Assembly: GCF_001514065.1 (NCBI RefSeq) | Contig: NZ_KQ948428.1 | Coordinates: 313,525 to 377,524 of the forward strand | Reading direction: 5' to 3' | Source of the DNA: Streptomyces antibioticus | Lineage (GTDB): Bacteria; Actinomycetota; Actinomycetes; Streptomycetales; Streptomycetaceae | Length of the DNA: 64,000 nucleotides | Shown here: positions 29,259-38,045 of the stretch, piece after piece | Position numbering within the stretch: position 1 is the stretch's first letter | How the letters are laid out: each line of letters opens with the position of its first letter | Position numbers and translations under genes: made by a program | The notes under the pieces: model-generated | What the model was told of the DNA's origin: nothing | The model's database searches: none | Seen by the model: only the letters and a program-made list of their open reading frames with translations

Positions 29259-30254
29259 TTGAGTGCCGGCATCGAGGTCCACGGACTGTCCCGTACCTTC
29301 CACACCACCGTCCGCCGTCCGGGCTTCACGGGAGCCGTCCGCTCCCTGGTGAACCCGGAACGGGTCGCCAAGCACGCCGTCACCGACATCACCTTCGACG
29401 TCGCCCCCGGTGAACTCCTGGCCCTGCTCGGCCCGAACGGCGCCGGCAAGTCCACCACCATCAAGATGCTCACCGGCATCCTCACCCCCACCTCGGGACA
29501 TGCCCGGGTCGCGGGCGTGGTGCCGTACGAGGAGCGGGAGCGCAACGCCCGTAACATCGGCGCGGTGTTCGGGCAGCGCACCCAGCTGTGGTGGGACCTG
29601 CCCGTCCGGGAGTCGTTCGCGATCCTGCGCGACATCTACGAGGTGCCGAAGACCGAACACGCCGCCCGGCTCCAGGAGTTCGACGCGCTGCTCGACCTCT
29701 CCTCCTTCTGGGACACCCGGGTGCGCCACCTCTCCCTCGGCCAGCGGGTGCGCAGCGACCTGGCCGCCGCCCTGCTCCACGACCCGCCGGTCGTCTTCCT
29801 CGACGAGCCCACCATCGGCATGGACGTGGTGGTCAAGGAGCAGGTGCGGGAGTTCCTGCGCCACCAGGTCACCGAGCGCGGCCGTACGGTCCTGCTCACC
29901 ACGCACGACATGACCGAGGTCGAGCGGCTGGCCGAGCGGGTCGTCCTCGTCAACCACGGGCGGCTCGTCCTGGACGGCACCCTCGACGAGATCCGCCGCA
30001 AGTTCGGCTCGACCTGGCAGGTCCGGGCGACGCTGGCCGACGCGCACGCGGAGGTCGCCCCGCTGCGGGGCATCGCCCTGCTCCAACGGACCGGCCCTCA
30101 GGTCGTGTTCGGCCCGGACGGTCCCCACGCCCCGACCGTGCACCAGGCGCTGAAGGCCGTCATCGAGCACCACGAGGTCACGGACATCGCCCTCGACGAG
30201 GCGGACCTGGAGGACGTGATGCGGGCCGCGTACGTCCATCGGGAAGAGGTCTGA
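29259..30254 (+). CDS. ABC-2 type exporter ATP-binding protein
   Basis: 331 residues from a TTG ten bases after GAGGAG; an out-of-frame ATG at 29252 lies between them, so the start is slightly uncertain. It has Walker A (LLGPNGAGKSTT), signature LSLGQRVRSD, Walker B with the catalytic Glu (VVFLDEPTIGMD) and the switch His (LLTTHDMTEVE). The C-terminal about 80 residues are the regulatory tail of daunorubicin-resistance-type ATPases. The next two genes are its permeases. The substrate is unknown. The 122-bp upstream spacer (29137-29258) is unusually AT-rich (CTAATCGATTGACCC, CTTTTTGAC) and probably holds the promoter. Confidence 0.93.
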   Translation: MSAGIEVHGLSRTFHTTVRRPGFTGAVRSLVNPERVAKHAVTDITFDVAPGELLALLGPNGAGKSTTIKMLTGILTPTSGHARVAGVVPYEERERNARNIGAVFGQRTQLWWDLPVRESFAILRDIYEVPKTEHAARLQEFDALLDLSSFWDTRVRHLSLGQRVRSDLAAALLHDPPVVFLDEPTIGMDVVVKEQVREFLRHQVTERGRTVLLTTHDMTEVERLAERVVLVNHGRLVLDGTLDEIRRKFGSTWQVRATLADAHAEVAPLRGIALLQRTGPQVVFGPDGPHAPTVHQALKAVIEHHEVTDIALDEADLEDVMRAAYVHREEV

Positions 30255-30255
30255 C

Positions 30256-31059
30256 ATGGCCGTGCTCCACGCCTGGCGCGCCGCCCGCGTCACCCCGCTC
30301 GGCGAGCTGCACACCCCGCCCCGGATGACCGCCGTACTGCTGCGCCTCACCGTGCAGATCGTGCTGGTGGCATCCCTGTGGCACGGCCTGTACGCGAACA
30401 CCGGCACCACCGCCGGACTGAGCCGCGACCAGGCGGTGACGTACGCCGTGCTGGCCGTTCTCGCCTCCAGGATGCGGGAGTTGGACCAGTACGCGGGCCG
30501 CGACACGGTGCTCCAGCACATGCACTTCGGCACGATCGTCTACTGGTACCTGCGCCCGCTGCCACCGCAGCGCTACCACGCCCTGCGCGCGCTCGGCGAG
30601 AAGCTCTACGGGTTCGCCTGGGCGCTGGCCGGATACGCGGTCTGCCTCACCGCCGGAGTCATCGAGCCGCCGGGGTCGGCTGCCACGGCCGGGGTGTTCC
30701 TGCTGAGCCTGCTGCTCGGCCAACTCGTCCTGTACTACGTGCTGCTCGTCCTCGACCAGATGTGTTTCTGGACGGTCCGCAACAACGCGGCGATGCTCAT
30801 CCTGATCTTCGCGCAGAATTTGCTGTCCGGCGTGTACGCGCCCCTGTGGTTCTTCCCCGACTGGTTCGTGACCCTGAGCGCGTTCCTGCCCTTCCAGGCG
30901 ACGCTCAACGTACCGCTGTCCCTCTACGTCGGCCGCATCCCACTGTCGGACGCCGGTCTCCAACTCGCCGTACAGGCCGCCTGGGTGGTGGCGCTGCACC
31001 TGTTCACCCGGTTCCTGTGGCGGCGGGCCGCCCTTCGTGTCATGTCCCAGGGAGGCTGA
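30256..31059 (+). CDS. ABC-2 family exporter permease (first subunit)
   Basis: 267 residues with about six membrane segments and the pattern of the ABC-2 family formerly DUF990 (YADQ: REL-DQYAGRDTVLQHMHFGTIVYWYLRPLP at about 74-105). It begins two bases after the ATPase stop. It pairs with the following, distantly related permease. Function: membrane channel of an exporter for an unknown lipid, drug or peptide. Confidence 0.9.
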   Translation: MAVLHAWRAARVTPLGELHTPPRMTAVLLRLTVQIVLVASLWHGLYANTGTTAGLSRDQAVTYAVLAVLASRMRELDQYAGRDTVLQHMHFGTIVYWYLRPLPPQRYHALRALGEKLYGFAWALAGYAVCLTAGVIEPPGSAATAGVFLLSLLLGQLVLYYVLLVLDQMCFWTVRNNAAMLILIFAQNLLSGVYAPLWFFPDWFVTLSAFLPFQATLNVPLSLYVGRIPLSDAGLQLAVQAAWVVALHLFTRFLWRRAALRVMSQGG

Positions 31060-31064
31060 GGACC

Positions 31065-31865
31065 GTGCAATCCCTGCGGATCATGTGGCGGATCACGCTG
31101 CTCAACTTCCGTGCCCAGCTGGAGTACCGCACCGAGTTCCTGCTGATGATCGCGATCGGCGCGATCTGGCAGGTGTCGGTGATCGTGTTCGCGACGGTGC
31201 TGCTGGCCCGGTTCACCGGGATGGGCGGCTGGGACAGCTCCGAGGTCCTGCTGATCCCGGCGACCCGGATGCTGGCGCACGCCTTCTTCGTCCTCTTCCT
31301 GGGCCGGGTGCACGGCGCCGGCCGGCAGATCCAGGAAGGCAGGATCGACACCTATCTGCTGCGGCCGATGCCGGTGCACCGCCAGCTCCAGCTGGCCTTC
31401 TTCCCCACCAACGCGATCGGCGACCTGACGGTGGCGGTGGGCCTGATGATCGGCGCGCTCAGCCGCAGCGAGCTGGACTGGACGCCGGGCCGGATCGGCT
31501 ATCTGGCCGCCGCGGTCGTCGGCGGACTGTTCCTGGAGGCCGCCCTGTTCACGGCGGTGGCCAGTGCGTCGCTGCGCTTCCCGGCCGCCGACTACTGGAG
31601 CTACTGGCTGGAGGAGCTCCTCGGCACCTTCGGCAGCTACCCGCTGAACGTCCTGCCGCGGGCGGTGGGCGGCTTCCTGACGTACGGTCTTCCGCTCGCG
31701 TTCGTCGCGTACTTCCCGGTCGCCGTCCTGACCGGGCACGGCCATGACATCGGCGCTCCCTACTGGCTGGCGGCGGCGTCTCCGCTGCTGGGCGTGCTGG
31801 CGTATCTGGGGGCGCGGCTGCTGTGGCGGTGGAGCCTCAGGCACTACAGCGGGATCAACGGCTGA
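31065..31865 (+). CDS. ABC-2 family exporter permease (second subunit)
   Basis: 266 residues from the GTG at 31065 (GGAGG 9 bases upstream); the frame is open far upstream but that part overlaps the first permease. There are six predicted membrane segments. The pattern RTEFLLMIAIGAIWQ, the loop GAGRQIQEGRIDTYLLRPMP and YPLNVLP near the end mark the second half of the two-permease DUF990-type exporters. A strong bidirectional hairpin follows the stop. Confidence 0.9.
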   Translation: MQSLRIMWRITLLNFRAQLEYRTEFLLMIAIGAIWQVSVIVFATVLLARFTGMGGWDSSEVLLIPATRMLAHAFFVLFLGRVHGAGRQIQEGRIDTYLLRPMPVHRQLQLAFFPTNAIGDLTVAVGLMIGALSRSELDWTPGRIGYLAAAVVGGLFLEAALFTAVASASLRFPAADYWSYWLEELLGTFGSYPLNVLPRAVGGFLTYGLPLAFVAYFPVAVLTGHGHDIGAPYWLAAASPLLGVLAYLGARLLWRWSLRHYSGING

Positions 31866-31869
31866 CGTC

Positions 31870-31905
31870 CATGGGCCGGGCCCCTTGAAGGCGGCCCGGC
31901 CCATG
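31870..31905. terminator. Bidirectional terminator between exporter and delta-60 protein genes
   Basis: A perfect 13-bp stem, CATGGGCCGGGCC with GGCCCGGCCCATG, and a loop of about 10 bases lie between the two convergent stop codons (31865 and 31922). It should end transcripts from both sides. Confidence 0.85.
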
Positions 31906-31921
31906 GCATCCGGAGTGATCG

Positions 31922-33913
31922 TCAGGGACAGCTGAGGCGGGTGTCGCCGGTGTCCGTCGTGCAGGTGTCGGTGCCGAAGCCGCCGTTGGCGGTGTCGTTG
32001 CCGGAGACGCTGTCGACCGTGTTCAGGCGGTCGTTGCCGTAGTTGCCGATCAGGTTGTCGTTGCCGGGGCCGCCGTTGAGGGTGTCGTTGTCGAAACCGC
32101 CGTCGACGCGGTCGTTGCCGTAGTCGCCGTACGCGGTGTCGGTGCCGTAGCTCGCGTTGATGGTGTCGTCGCCGCCGAGGCCGCAGATCACGTCGGTGCC
32201 GTAGGTACCGGTGATCGTGTCGTTGCCGCTGGTGCCGATGCGGGTGCAGCCGCGGGCGTTGTTGACGGTGGTGGTGACCGTGGCGGTGTTGTTCGCGGTC
32301 GCCGGGTCGGTCTGGCCGGCGGTGACCGTGGCCTTGTCGGTGAGGGTGCCGGTGGCCCGGGGTTCGGCGACGACGGTCACGGTGGCCTTGGCGCCCGGTG
32401 CGAGGGTGCCGAGGGCGCAGGAGACGGCGGTTGTGCAGGTGCCCTGGGAGGGGGTCGCCGAGATGACGGAGCCGGCGGGGCCGGTGAGGGTGTCGGTGAG
32501 GGTCACGCCGGTGGCGCTCGTGGTGGTGCTGGTGTTGGTGACGGTCACGGTGTAGGTGGCCCGGTCGCCGATGCTCACCGTGGTGGTGCCGGTCTTGGTG
32601 ACCGAGAGGTCGACGCCGGTGGGCGGGGGCGGCGGGGCCCCGCCGCCGAGATAGCGGGCGAGGGCGCGGTCGTCGCCGGTGTCGCCGGCCGCGACGATCT
32701 TGCCGTCGGCCTGGAGGGCGAGGGCGCCCACCCGGTCGAAGGCGCCGAAGTCGGTGGTGGTCCGGCCGCCGGTCGCGAAGCCCGTGTCGGCGGTGCCGTC
32801 GGCGTTGTAGCGGGCCAGGGCGAAGTCGGTGCCCGCGGAACCGCCGGCGAGGATCCGGTCGTCGGGCTGGACCGCGAGGTCGTTCACCGCGGACGTGGGG
32901 CCGAAGTCGGTGGTGACGACGCCGCCGGTGCCGAAGCCGCCGTCGAGGGTGCCGTCCAGGTTGTAGCGGACCAGGGTGAAGTCCTCGCCGGTGCCGCCGG
33001 ACATGAGGATCTTGCCGGTGGACTGGACGGCCACGGTCTCGCCCCAGTTGTAGCCGCCGAGGTCCGTGGTGACCTTGCCGTCGCCGCCGAAGGTGGTGTC
33101 GAGGCTGCCGTCGGGGTTGTAGCGGGCCAGGGCGAAGTCGAAGGAGGTCTCGCCCGAGTAGCCGGCCAGCACGATCTTGCCGTTCGGCTGCACCACCATG
33201 TCCTTCGCGATGGCGCCGCCCTCCGCGCTGAAGGAGGTGTCGACGACACCGTCGCCGTCGAAGGAGGTGTCGGGGGTGCCGTCCGGCAGGAGGCGCACCA
33301 GCGCGAAATCGCCGCCCGCGCGGGCCCCGGCGAGGATCTTCCCGTCGGGCAGCACCGCGACGCCGGCGGCGTCCTCGGCACCGCCCGCGAGGCCGGGGCT
33401 GACCCAGCCGTCGCCGCCGCCGAAGGTGGTGTCGAGGCTGCCGCCGGTGGTGTAGCGGGCCACCGTGAACCAGCAGCAGCCGGCGAACTCGTCGTCGGTC
33501 TCCTGATGGCGCCCGACCACGACGATCTTCCCGTCGCCCTGGATCGCCACCCCCTGGGCGATGTCCTCACCGAACTCGAAGTCGGTCAGCACCTCGCCGT
33601 CGCCGTCGAAGGAGGTGTCCGGGGTGCCGTCGGGGTTGTGGCGCATCACGGTGAAGTCGGACGCGTCGAAGTCGGAGCCCTGGCTGGAACCGACGGTGAC
33701 GATCTTGCCGTTGCCGGCCTGTACGGCGACGTCCTGGGAGTCGGCGCGGAAGCCGTTGTCGACGACGACCTTCCCGCCGGTGCCGAACGCGGTGTCGAGA
33801 TCACCGGGTGCGGCGAGCGCGCTGCCCGGCAGGGCGACGACGAGCGCGAGTGCGGCGGCGCCCCTCAGCACCGCCGCGCGCAGAGATCCCCGTAGGGAGT
33901 CAAGGGTGGACAT
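31922..33913 (-). CDS. Secreted delta-60-repeat protein with DUF11 and RTX-like calcium-binding repeats
   Basis: 663 residues from the ATG ending at 33913 (GGAAG 9 bases upstream). Residues 1-35 form a signal peptide (AVLRGAAALALVVALPGSALAAP). Residues about 36-430 hold seven or eight delta-60 repeats, each with a PDGTPDTSFDGDG element followed by VQPDGKIVLAG, which fold as beta-propeller-like blades. A proline linker (PPPPPTG) leads to a DUF11 domain at about 440-550 (DRATYTVTVTNTSTTT). The C-terminus, about 560-663, has haemolysin-type nonapeptides (GGDDTINASYGTD, NGGPGNDNLIG) that bind calcium in RTX proteins. Three cysteines sit near this end. It is an exported surface or matrix protein; no enzyme motif is seen. 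The combination is modular and unusual. Confidence 0.85.
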   Translation of the reverse strand: MSTLDSLRGSLRAAVLRGAAALALVVALPGSALAAPGDLDTAFGTGGKVVVDNGFRADSQDVAVQAGNGKIVTVGSSQGSDFDASDFTVMRHNPDGTPDTSFDGDGEVLTDFEFGEDIAQGVAIQGDGKIVVVGRHQETDDEFAGCCWFTVARYTTGGSLDTTFGGGDGWVSPGLAGGAEDAAGVAVLPDGKILAGARAGGDFALVRLLPDGTPDTSFDGDGVVDTSFSAEGGAIAKDMVVQPNGKIVLAGYSGETSFDFALARYNPDGSLDTTFGGDGKVTTDLGGYNWGETVAVQSTGKILMSGGTGEDFTLVRYNLDGTLDGGFGTGGVVTTDFGPTSAVNDLAVQPDDRILAGGSAGTDFALARYNADGTADTGFATGGRTTTDFGAFDRVGALALQADGKIVAAGDTGDDRALARYLGGGAPPPPPTGVDLSVTKTGTTTVSIGDRATYTVTVTNTSTTTSATGVTLTDTLTGPAGSVISATPSQGTCTTAVSCALGTLAPGAKATVTVVAEPRATGTLTDKATVTAGQTDPATANNTATVTTTVNNARGCTRIGTSGNDTITGTYGTDVICGLGGDDTINASYGTDTAYGDYGNDRVDGGFDNDTLNGGPGNDNLIGNYGNDRLNTVDSVSGNDTANGGFGTDTCTTDTGDTRLSCP

Positions 33914-34052
33914 GCGCCCAGCTTCCGGACGCCCGTACGGCTCGGTGGCGTGGCTGGCCGGTGTCTGGTCCCACTGGGCCGCACACTTCCACCCCACGGG
34001 GTGACCGGACCGACAATCGGCCCGCACGGCCCGCGGCATAGGGTCGGGCGCG

Positions 34053-34592
34053 ATGGACGAGCGACAGGAAAAGGAACGGGCGTACGCCGCCGAGGGGGTC
34101 GTGTGGTCGCGGCTGGCCGGGTTGCTGCCGGGCGCCGAGGACGTGGACGAGATCCAGGGGTGCTGGGACATCGGTGAGCAGGAGGCCGGTCTGTTCCGGC
34201 TGGTGGACCGGCTGTTCGAGCTGGGGCTGTCCGTGGACGACCGGACAAGGGCCGAGCTCGCGGCGATGGCCGAGCAGTGGGGGGTGTGGGACCAACTGGC
34301 CACGGACATCGTCGATCTGCCCGGCTTCGAGGGGAAGGTGCGGGTGGTCGAGGGCCTGGAGCCGGTCGACCGGGCCGGTGCTCTGGCACTGGTGCCGTGG
34401 ATGCGGTGCGAGCCGTGCGGCCGCATCCTGGCGCTGGAGCACCGGCGCGAGGCGTGGGGCGCCTTGTCGTTCTCCCCGGTGTCGTACGTCGTGTCGGTCC
34501 CGGACGGCTCGGGCACCCAGCTCGTGATCGACGCCGAGGCACCGGACGCGGTGTGGCGGGCACTCGACACGTTGACGGCGAGTTGCCGGTAG
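34053..34592 (+). CDS. Hypothetical cytosolic protein with CxxC motif
   Basis: 179 residues, acidic and tryptophan-containing (VVWSRLAGLLPG, QEAGLFRLVDRLFELGL). It has a Cys-x-x-Cys at MRCEPCGRILALEHRREAWG. It has no signal peptide or membrane segment. The pattern of a helical N-terminus, then an alpha/beta C-terminus recalls small immunity-like proteins, but I have no specific match and no toxin gene lies beside it. It is divergent from the delta-60 protein gene (139-bp spacer with no clear operator). Confidence 0.7.
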   Translation: MDERQEKERAYAAEGVVWSRLAGLLPGAEDVDEIQGCWDIGEQEAGLFRLVDRLFELGLSVDDRTRAELAAMAEQWGVWDQLATDIVDLPGFEGKVRVVEGLEPVDRAGALALVPWMRCEPCGRILALEHRREAWGALSFSPVSYVVSVPDGSGTQLVIDAEAPDAVWRALDTLTASCR

Positions 34593-34634
34593 GGCGCTGG
34601 CCGCCGGCACGCGGGGGACGCCTCGGGTCACCGC

Positions 34635-35921
34635 TCAGGCGTCGACGCGTTCGTACCGTTCCATGGCGTCCAGGCGGCGGATGCCCGGTATCGGTGACGG
34701 CAGCAGCCACAGCAGTGACAGCATGCCGCCGACTGCCGCCACGACAAAGGTCGTTCGCAGCCCGAACCCGGTGGCGAGCGCGCCTCCGGCGACGGCGCCG
34801 AGCGGCCGTACTCCGTAGTTGACGGTGCTGTACGCGCCGGTGACCCGACTGCGCATCTCGCCCGGAATCGCCGCGGCCATCAGCGAGTTGAGGTTGACGT
34901 CGAACAGCATGACGCCGATGCCGATGAGGAATTCGGCCCCGCCCAGCACTCCGGCACGCGCCCACAGCGGACCGTCGGCCACCACCACGAGGGCGAGGGG
35001 CGCCGGGAACAGCACGGCCCCGACGGCGACGGCACGGCCGATGCCGATCCGGCGTGACACCCAGGGCGCGAGCAGCGCGCCGACGAGGGAGCCGCTCGCA
35101 CCGATGCCGAGCGTCAACCCGATGGCGCCGGGCGGGAGTTCGAGCTCACGGTCGGCGAACAGCACGACCAGGCCGCTGCCCGTCAGGAACGTGAAGAAGT
35201 TGATGGTCGTCGTACAGCCGAGGCTCGCCCGCAGCACCGGATGACGCAGGACGAACACCAGCCCCTGCCGGGCGCCGTGCCACACCCCCCGCCGGTTCCG
35301 GCGCTCCGGCACCGGTTCCTCGACCCGCACCCAACGCAGCAGGAGCGCCGAGCCGAGGAAGGACAGGGCGTCCACGACGACCGCGACCGGCGCGGTGAGC
35401 GCCTGGACGAGCCCCCCGCCCAGCGCCGGCCCGGCGATGAAGGAGGCCGAACGGGCCGCGCTGAACTTGCTGTTGGCGTCGACATACGACGTTCGCGGCA
35501 GCAGCCAGGTGAAGAGCGGAGTGAACGCGCAGCCCGCCACCACACTGGCGACACCGCACAGCAGGACGGCGGCGAAGAGGTGGGCCGTCGTCAACGTGCC
35601 CCACAGGTGGGCGGCCGGCAGCGTCAGCAGCACCGCCGCGCGGAACACATCGCACCCGATGATCAGCCGCCGCTTCCCCGCGCGGCCGTCGACCCATGCG
35701 CCGATCAGCATCCCGAGGAGATTGGGTGCCCAGGCCAGCGCGGTCAGCCACGCCACCTGACCGGCGGAGGCGTCCAGCGCGGTGACGGCGATGAGCGGGA
35801 CGGCCACCTCGGAGACCCGGTCGCCGACCTGCGAGACCGCGCTGCTGGCCCAGGTGAGGAAAAAGGGCCGCTCGCGCCACAGGGAACCGGCCCGCTCGGC
35901 GGCCTCCTGCCCCGAGGTCAC
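34635..35921 (-). CDS. MFS transporter (DHA-type efflux pump)
   Basis: 428 residues with 12 membrane segments. The first segment reads FFLTWASSAVSQVGDRVSEVAVPL, typical of the enterobactin-exporter/MFS_3 group. Motif A is present as DGRAGKRRLIIG. The GTG ending at 35921 overlaps the stop of the upstream ArsR-type gene (GTGA), so both form one transcript and are translationally coupled. A drug or siderophore exporter controlled by its own repressor is the likely role. The frame is open further upstream, but that overlaps the regulator. Confidence 0.92.
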   Translation of the reverse strand: MTSGQEAAERAGSLWRERPFFLTWASSAVSQVGDRVSEVAVPLIAVTALDASAGQVAWLTALAWAPNLLGMLIGAWVDGRAGKRRLIIGCDVFRAAVLLTLPAAHLWGTLTTAHLFAAVLLCGVASVVAGCAFTPLFTWLLPRTSYVDANSKFSAARSASFIAGPALGGGLVQALTAPVAVVVDALSFLGSALLLRWVRVEEPVPERRNRRGVWHGARQGLVFVLRHPVLRASLGCTTTINFFTFLTGSGLVVLFADRELELPPGAIGLTLGIGASGSLVGALLAPWVSRRIGIGRAVAVGAVLFPAPLALVVVADGPLWARAGVLGGAEFLIGIGVMLFDVNLNSLMAAAIPGEMRSRVTGAYSTVNYGVRPLGAVAGGALATGFGLRTTFVVAAVGGMLSLLWLLPSPIPGIRRLDAMERYERVDA

Positions 35922-36526
35922 TCTCCCTCGCCCGCTTCCGGCAGCGCGTACCGCAGCAGCCGTACGCCCCGCGTGCCCGGTGGGCGGTCCGCCGCGTCGC
36001 GTGTCACGTACGGCGCGAGTACGGCCTCCACGGCGTCCTCGATCGCGGCGAGTTCCTCGGCGGAGACCACGATCCGGGTGTTGGCCAGCCGGGCGACCCG
36101 GCGCCACGCCGGCTCCAGCTCCGGCTCGGTCTCGGCGGCCCAGCGTTCGATCTGCTGGGCGCCCCGGGCGAACATCTCCATGCCGAGCGCCCGCGCGGCC
36201 GACACCCCGTCCTCGTCGTCCGGCATGTCGAAGCGGAACCCGCGGGCCACCGCCTCCCACCGCCGTTCCCGCCGGTCGACGCTCCCCTCGGCGTCCCGCA
36301 CCAGCCCGAAGCCGGCGAGATGGCGCAGATGCCAGCTGGTCACGGAGGGGGTCGCACCGACGTGCGGGGACAACTGCGTGGCCGTGGCGGGCCCGTTGCG
36401 CTGGAGCCGCTCCAGGACGGCCAGCCGTACGGGATGTGCGAGCGCCCGCATGGTCTTCGGATCGGTGATCTCGATGTCACCGAGACGGTTGCCGGACGTG
36501 CCGTGAGGACGAGCGTCGGGTTCCAT
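35918..36526 (-). CDS. ArsR-type winged-helix repressor
   Basis: 202 residues from the ATG ending at 36526. The HTH (MRALAHPVRLAVLERLQRNGPATATQLSPHVGATPSVTSWHLRHLAGFGLV is split through about 23-75) is typical of ArsR/HTH_20 regulators, without visible metal-binding cysteines, so it is probably ligand- rather than metal-responsive. It overlaps the MFS gene by 4 bp. Two perfect inverted repeats lie within 45 bp upstream of its start, so it very probably represses its own operon. Confidence 0.92.
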   Translation of the reverse strand: MEPDARPHGTSGNRLGDIEITDPKTMRALAHPVRLAVLERLQRNGPATATQLSPHVGATPSVTSWHLRHLAGFGLVRDAEGSVDRRERRWEAVARGFRFDMPDDEDGVSAARALGMEMFARGAQQIERWAAETEPELEPAWRRVARLANTRIVVSAEELAAIEDAVEAVLAPYVTRDAADRPPGTRGVRLLRYALPEAGEGE

Positions 36527-36529
36527 GAT

Positions 36530-36569
36530 GTGAGAGTGTCCTCTCACAAAGTATGAGAGTCAACTCTCA
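36530..36569. promoter_or_regulatory. Twin operators of the ArsR-type repressor
   Basis: Two perfect palindromes: GTGAGAG-TGTC-CTCTCAC (36530-36547) and TGAGAGT-CA-ACTCTCA (36554-36569). Both contain TGAGAG/CTCTCA. The first begins 4 bases from the repressor's start codon, so binding would block both ribosome and polymerase. The divergent sphingomyelinase-like gene at 36643 may also be affected. Confidence 0.8.
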
Positions 36570-36642
36570 CGTCACCCATGAATGTTGAACAGTTTTCTCA
36601 ACTACCCTTTTTAATCACTCGCGTTGACATGAACATGGACCC

Positions 36643-37962
36643 ATGAGACGACTCCTCGGCACCCTCGCGGCCGCGGCCCTGGCCGTGACCGGCCTCGCCA
36701 CCACCGGTACGGCACCCGCCGCCGCTGCCACCACCGGCACCTTCAACGTGCTGACGTACAACGTCGCCGGGCTCCCGGAGGGCCTGAGTTCAGGCCACCC
36801 GGCGACCAACACCCCGCTGCTCGCACCCCGGTTGGCGCCCTACGACATCGTCAACGTCCAGGAGGACTTCAACTACCACGCGGCCCTGTACGCGGGCGAC
36901 AACCACCCGTACCGCACCGCGACCAGCGGCGGCGTCCCCTTCGGCGACGGCCTCAACACCCTGTCGGACTACGCCTTCGACGACTTCGAGCGCGTGCACT
37001 GGAACAACTGCACCGGCACCAACTGCCTGACCCCGAAGGGGTTCTCCCTCGCCCGGGTACGGCTCGCCGAGGGCGTCTACGTGGACCTGTACAACGTCCA
37101 CACCAACGCGGACGACTCCGACGACGCGCTGGCCGCCCGGCGCGCCAACGTCGAGCAGCTCTCCGACTTCATCCAGGCGAACTCCGCGGGCAACGCCGTG
37201 ATCGTCATGGGGGACACGAACACCCGGTACACCCGCTCCGGCGACAACATCCGCACGCTGGCCGACGAGAACGGCCTCACGGACGCGTGGGTGCAGCTGG
37301 TGAAGGGCGGGGTGCGGCCGACGCAGGGCGCGGACCCGCTGGTGTGCCCGACGTCGGCGCCCACCAACTCCTGCGAGGTCGTGGACAAGGTCCTGTACCG
37401 GGGCAGCAAGCTGTTCTCGCTGACGGCCACCCGCTACAACGACGAATGGGCGTCGTTCCTCGACTCCGCCGGCGGCAACCTCTCCGACCACTTCCCGCAC
37501 ACCGTCGACTTCTCCTACACCCTCAACTCGTCCCTCAAGGCGAGCGACTTCATCGGCGGCCCGCACGGCACCGCCTTCAACGACGCGGACGACCTCCCGT
37601 CCACCGTCTCCCCGCGCACCCTCACCCTGCGCGGCGCCTCCCGCCTCGACGCGGTGTCCCTGACCCTCGACGGCGGTACGACGCTCAGCCACGGCGGTAC
37701 GGGCGGCACGGCGACGTCACTGACCCTGGCGTCCGGCGAGCACCTCACGTCCGTGAAGCTGACCCAGGGTCAGAAGGACGGCCGCACACGGATCTTCTCG
37801 GCGGCGTTCACCACGGACAAGGGCCGCACCCTGTCCTCCGGCACGGCGACCTCGGACACGAAGACCTTCACGGCACCGGCGGGCTGGCAGATCGCCGGCT
37901 TCACGGGCCGTGCGGGCGACGAGATCGACAAGCTGGGCGTGCTGTACGCGCCGATCGGCTGA
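36643..37962 (+). CDS. Secreted endonuclease/exonuclease/phosphatase-fold enzyme (sphingomyelinase-like) with C-terminal lectin-type domain
   Basis: 439 residues. The signal peptide is MRRLLGTLAAAALAVTGLA... ending AAAA at about 30. The EEP catalytic fold (about 33-290) has all key positions: Asn in LTYNVAG, Glu in VNVQEDF, Asp/Asn in VIVMGDTNTRY and the final SDHFPH with the catalytic His. The C-terminal about 130 residues (LKASDFIGGPHG, GTSLTLASGEHLTSVKL) resemble a jacalin-type beta-prism, probably for binding sugars or membranes. Likely a phosphodiesterase on sphingomyelin or other phospholipids, but related secreted DNases share the fold. It is divergent from the ArsR/MFS operon across an AT-rich promoter. 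Confidence 0.88.
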   Translation: MRRLLGTLAAAALAVTGLATTGTAPAAAATTGTFNVLTYNVAGLPEGLSSGHPATNTPLLAPRLAPYDIVNVQEDFNYHAALYAGDNHPYRTATSGGVPFGDGLNTLSDYAFDDFERVHWNNCTGTNCLTPKGFSLARVRLAEGVYVDLYNVHTNADDSDDALAARRANVEQLSDFIQANSAGNAVIVMGDTNTRYTRSGDNIRTLADENGLTDAWVQLVKGGVRPTQGADPLVCPTSAPTNSCEVVDKVLYRGSKLFSLTATRYNDEWASFLDSAGGNLSDHFPHTVDFSYTLNSSLKASDFIGGPHGTAFNDADDLPSTVSPRTLTLRGASRLDAVSLTLDGGTTLSHGGTGGTATSLTLASGEHLTSVKLTQGQKDGRTRIFSAAFTTDKGRTLSSGTATSDTKTFTAPAGWQIAGFTGRAGDEIDKLGVLYAPIG

Positions 37963-37963
37963 C

Positions 37964-37980
37964 GGGCCGCCGAGCGGCCC
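37964..37980 (+). terminator. Hairpin directly after the EEP gene stop
   Basis: GGGCCGC-CGA-GCGGCCC is a perfect 7-bp stem with a 3-base loop, starting one base after the stop codon. Confidence 0.65.
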
Positions 37981-37996
37981 GAGTTGGAGTTTCAGG

Positions 37997-38037
37997 TCTC
38001 CGGCCTGTACGTAAGGAGTGATCCGTACAGGCTGGAG
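37997..38037 (+). promoter_or_regulatory. Stem-loop pairing with ribosome site of the 38046 gene
   Basis: TCTCCGGCCTGTACG (37997-38011) pairs with CGTACAGGCTGGAG (38024-38037) over 14 bases with one G-U and a 12-base loop. The right arm ends inside GGAGGGGG, the ribosome site of the next gene. In RNA it could hide that site; as DNA its 9-bp perfect core GCCTGTACG/CGTACAGGC could be an operator. Confidence 0.6.
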
Positions 38038-38045
38038 GGGGACTG

